Part shown: piece by piece, positions 16,716 to 17,138 of the stretch
How positions within the stretch are numbered: position 1 is the stretch's first letter
Layout: each line of letters opens with the position of its first letter
Origin: Sporisorium sorghi
Taxonomy: Eukaryota > Basidiomycota > Ustilaginomycetes > Ustilaginales > Ustilaginaceae
DNA: 17,138 bases
Reading direction: 5' to 3'
Assembly: GCA_023212695.1 (NCBI GenBank)
Contig: JALCCG010000375.1
Location: 1-17,138, forward strand
Program-made: the position numbers and the translations under genes
The notes under the pieces: model-generated
What the model was told of the DNA's origin: nothing
Seen by the model: the letters and a program-made list of their open reading frames with translations, nothing else
Databases searched by the model: none

Positions 16716-16748
16716 CTACACACTCGCTTTCAAGAGAAGAGATGACAA

Positions 16749-16756
16749 TGTAAATA
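16749..16756 (+). promoter_or_regulatory. Candidate PUF-protein binding element (TGTAAATA) in the 3' UTR
   Basis: TGTAAATA lies 34 nt past the stop codon and matches the UGUANAUA core bound by Puf3-type Pumilio proteins. It would act in the mRNA to control stability or translation. An AT-rich motif at this distance could instead act as a poly(A) efficiency element. A single match in a 3' UTR can be chance. Confidence 0.3.
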
Positions 16757-17036
16757 CAGATGAAAGGATTTCGTGATTCTTATGATTGGATGGTGTGCTG
16801 GGTGTGCTGAGCGTACAGGATGCGAGCGATGAAGCGGTGTTGAGTGAGCTCGTCTGACGAGAGTAGCAGAAGTTGACAGATGAAGAAGTATGAACGACGT
16901 CAAAGCGTTGCACCCGAAATCGGGCGCAGTCAGCGAAGCATCACCCGATCGCACCGGCGAGCGTGCCTCACTTCTCAGTGTCTCCAACGGAACGCACCCG
17001 GCGAAACAACGCCGAGCACACCACTCACGCTAAGGG

Positions 17037-17083
17037 AAAAAAAAAAAAAAAAAGAAAAAAGAAAAAAGAAAAAAAAAAAAAAA
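17037..17083. repeat. A-rich tract with (A6G) units
   Basis: A 47-nt stretch holds only A apart from three G: 17 A, G, 6 A, G, 6 A, G, 15 A. It lies about 320 bp beyond the stop codon and is directly followed by GC-rich sequence. It is probably a poly(dA:dT) element of the promoter or terminator between this gene and the next. It is an imperfect homopolymer, so it is less likely than the left T tract to be an artefact. Confidence 0.85.
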
Positions 17084-17138
17084 GCTTTTCACCCCGCGGG
17101 CCGGACTGCCCGGGAGAACCTGCGGTGGGAGCGCCAAA

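Larger units (their letters stand above)
16716..17138. other. 3' untranslated and intergenic region
   Basis: No convincing gene is seen in these 423 bp. Short minus-strand frames at 16716-16987 have low-complexity Ser/His/Arg composition and no recognisable domain. The first 80 bases are AT-richer than the ORF and probably form the 3' UTR. There is a 9-bp tandem duplication (GGTGTGCTG at 16792-16800 and 16801-16809) and a short inverted repeat (CCCGA-AA-TCGGG at about 16914-16925). No canonical AATAAA occurs. The final 50 bases are GC-rich and may belong to a neighbouring locus. Confidence 0.5.

Noticed and set aside
16716..16987. Two short minus-strand frames (65 and 85 codons) downstream of the gene
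   Set aside because: They overlap each other in different frames, have low-complexity composition, match no domain I recognise and lie where the 3' UTR is expected.
402..17083. Retrocopy of MDN1 (intronless gene followed by an A-rich tract)
   Set aside because: The ORF is fully intact with all family motifs and has its own promoter-like leader. The A tract is interrupted and 320 bp past the stop, and no target-site duplication is seen. An intron-poor genome explains it more simply.
17084..17138. GC-rich end that could be the start of a neighbouring gene or an RNA gene
   Set aside because: It is open in several frames but only 55 bp long, with no motif, ATG or tRNA-like cloverleaf that I can support.

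Overview
The window is a single-gene locus. One uninterrupted reading frame on the + strand (402-16715, 5437 codons) fills 95% of it and encodes midasin (MDN1/REA1). Midasin is the giant dynein-like AAA+ ATPase that removes assembly factors from pre-60S ribosomal particles in the nucleolus and nucleoplasm of eukaryotes. The call rests on the full diagnostic architecture: an N-terminal domain, six concatenated AAA+ modules each with a Walker A motif, a linker of about 1800 residues, an acidic D/E-rich region of about 670 residues, and a C-terminal von Willebrand A/MIDAS domain with an intact metal-ion site.

The organism is a fungus. GC-rich coding sequence, a 16.3-kb ORF with no intron, compact flanks and a pyrimidine-rich leader suit an intron-poor basidiomycete, most likely a smut or related ustilaginomycete. 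That placement is inference from style, not from a diagnostic marker.

Layout: 1-75 is an unbroken T homopolymer. 76-401 is promoter and 5' leader; its only ATG before the main start is at 377, out of frame and overlapping the main ORF. 402-1403 encodes the N-terminal domain. About 1404-8228 encodes AAA1 to AAA6. About 8229-13715 encodes the linker. About 13716-15722 encodes the acidic region, with a (CAG)n polyglutamine tract at 14262-14291. About 15789-16712 encodes the MIDAS domain. 16716-17138 is 3' flank, with a PUF-like TGTAAATA motif near the stop codon and an A-rich tract at 17037-17083 followed by a short GC-rich end.

How the parts act (established for yeast midasin): the AAA ring docks on the pre-60S particle. 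The linker and acidic tail place the MIDAS domain near the ring, where it grips the ubiquitin-like domains of Ytm1 and Rsa4. ATP hydrolysis then pulls these factors off. I see no second gene, RNA gene, transposon, CRISPR array or undescribed multi-gene system. The points most worth a second look are inside the protein (degenerate AAA6/AAA1 interface, alternating long inserts, conserved-looking islands in the acidic region) and in the flanks (overlapping uORF, PUF motif, homopolymer tracts).
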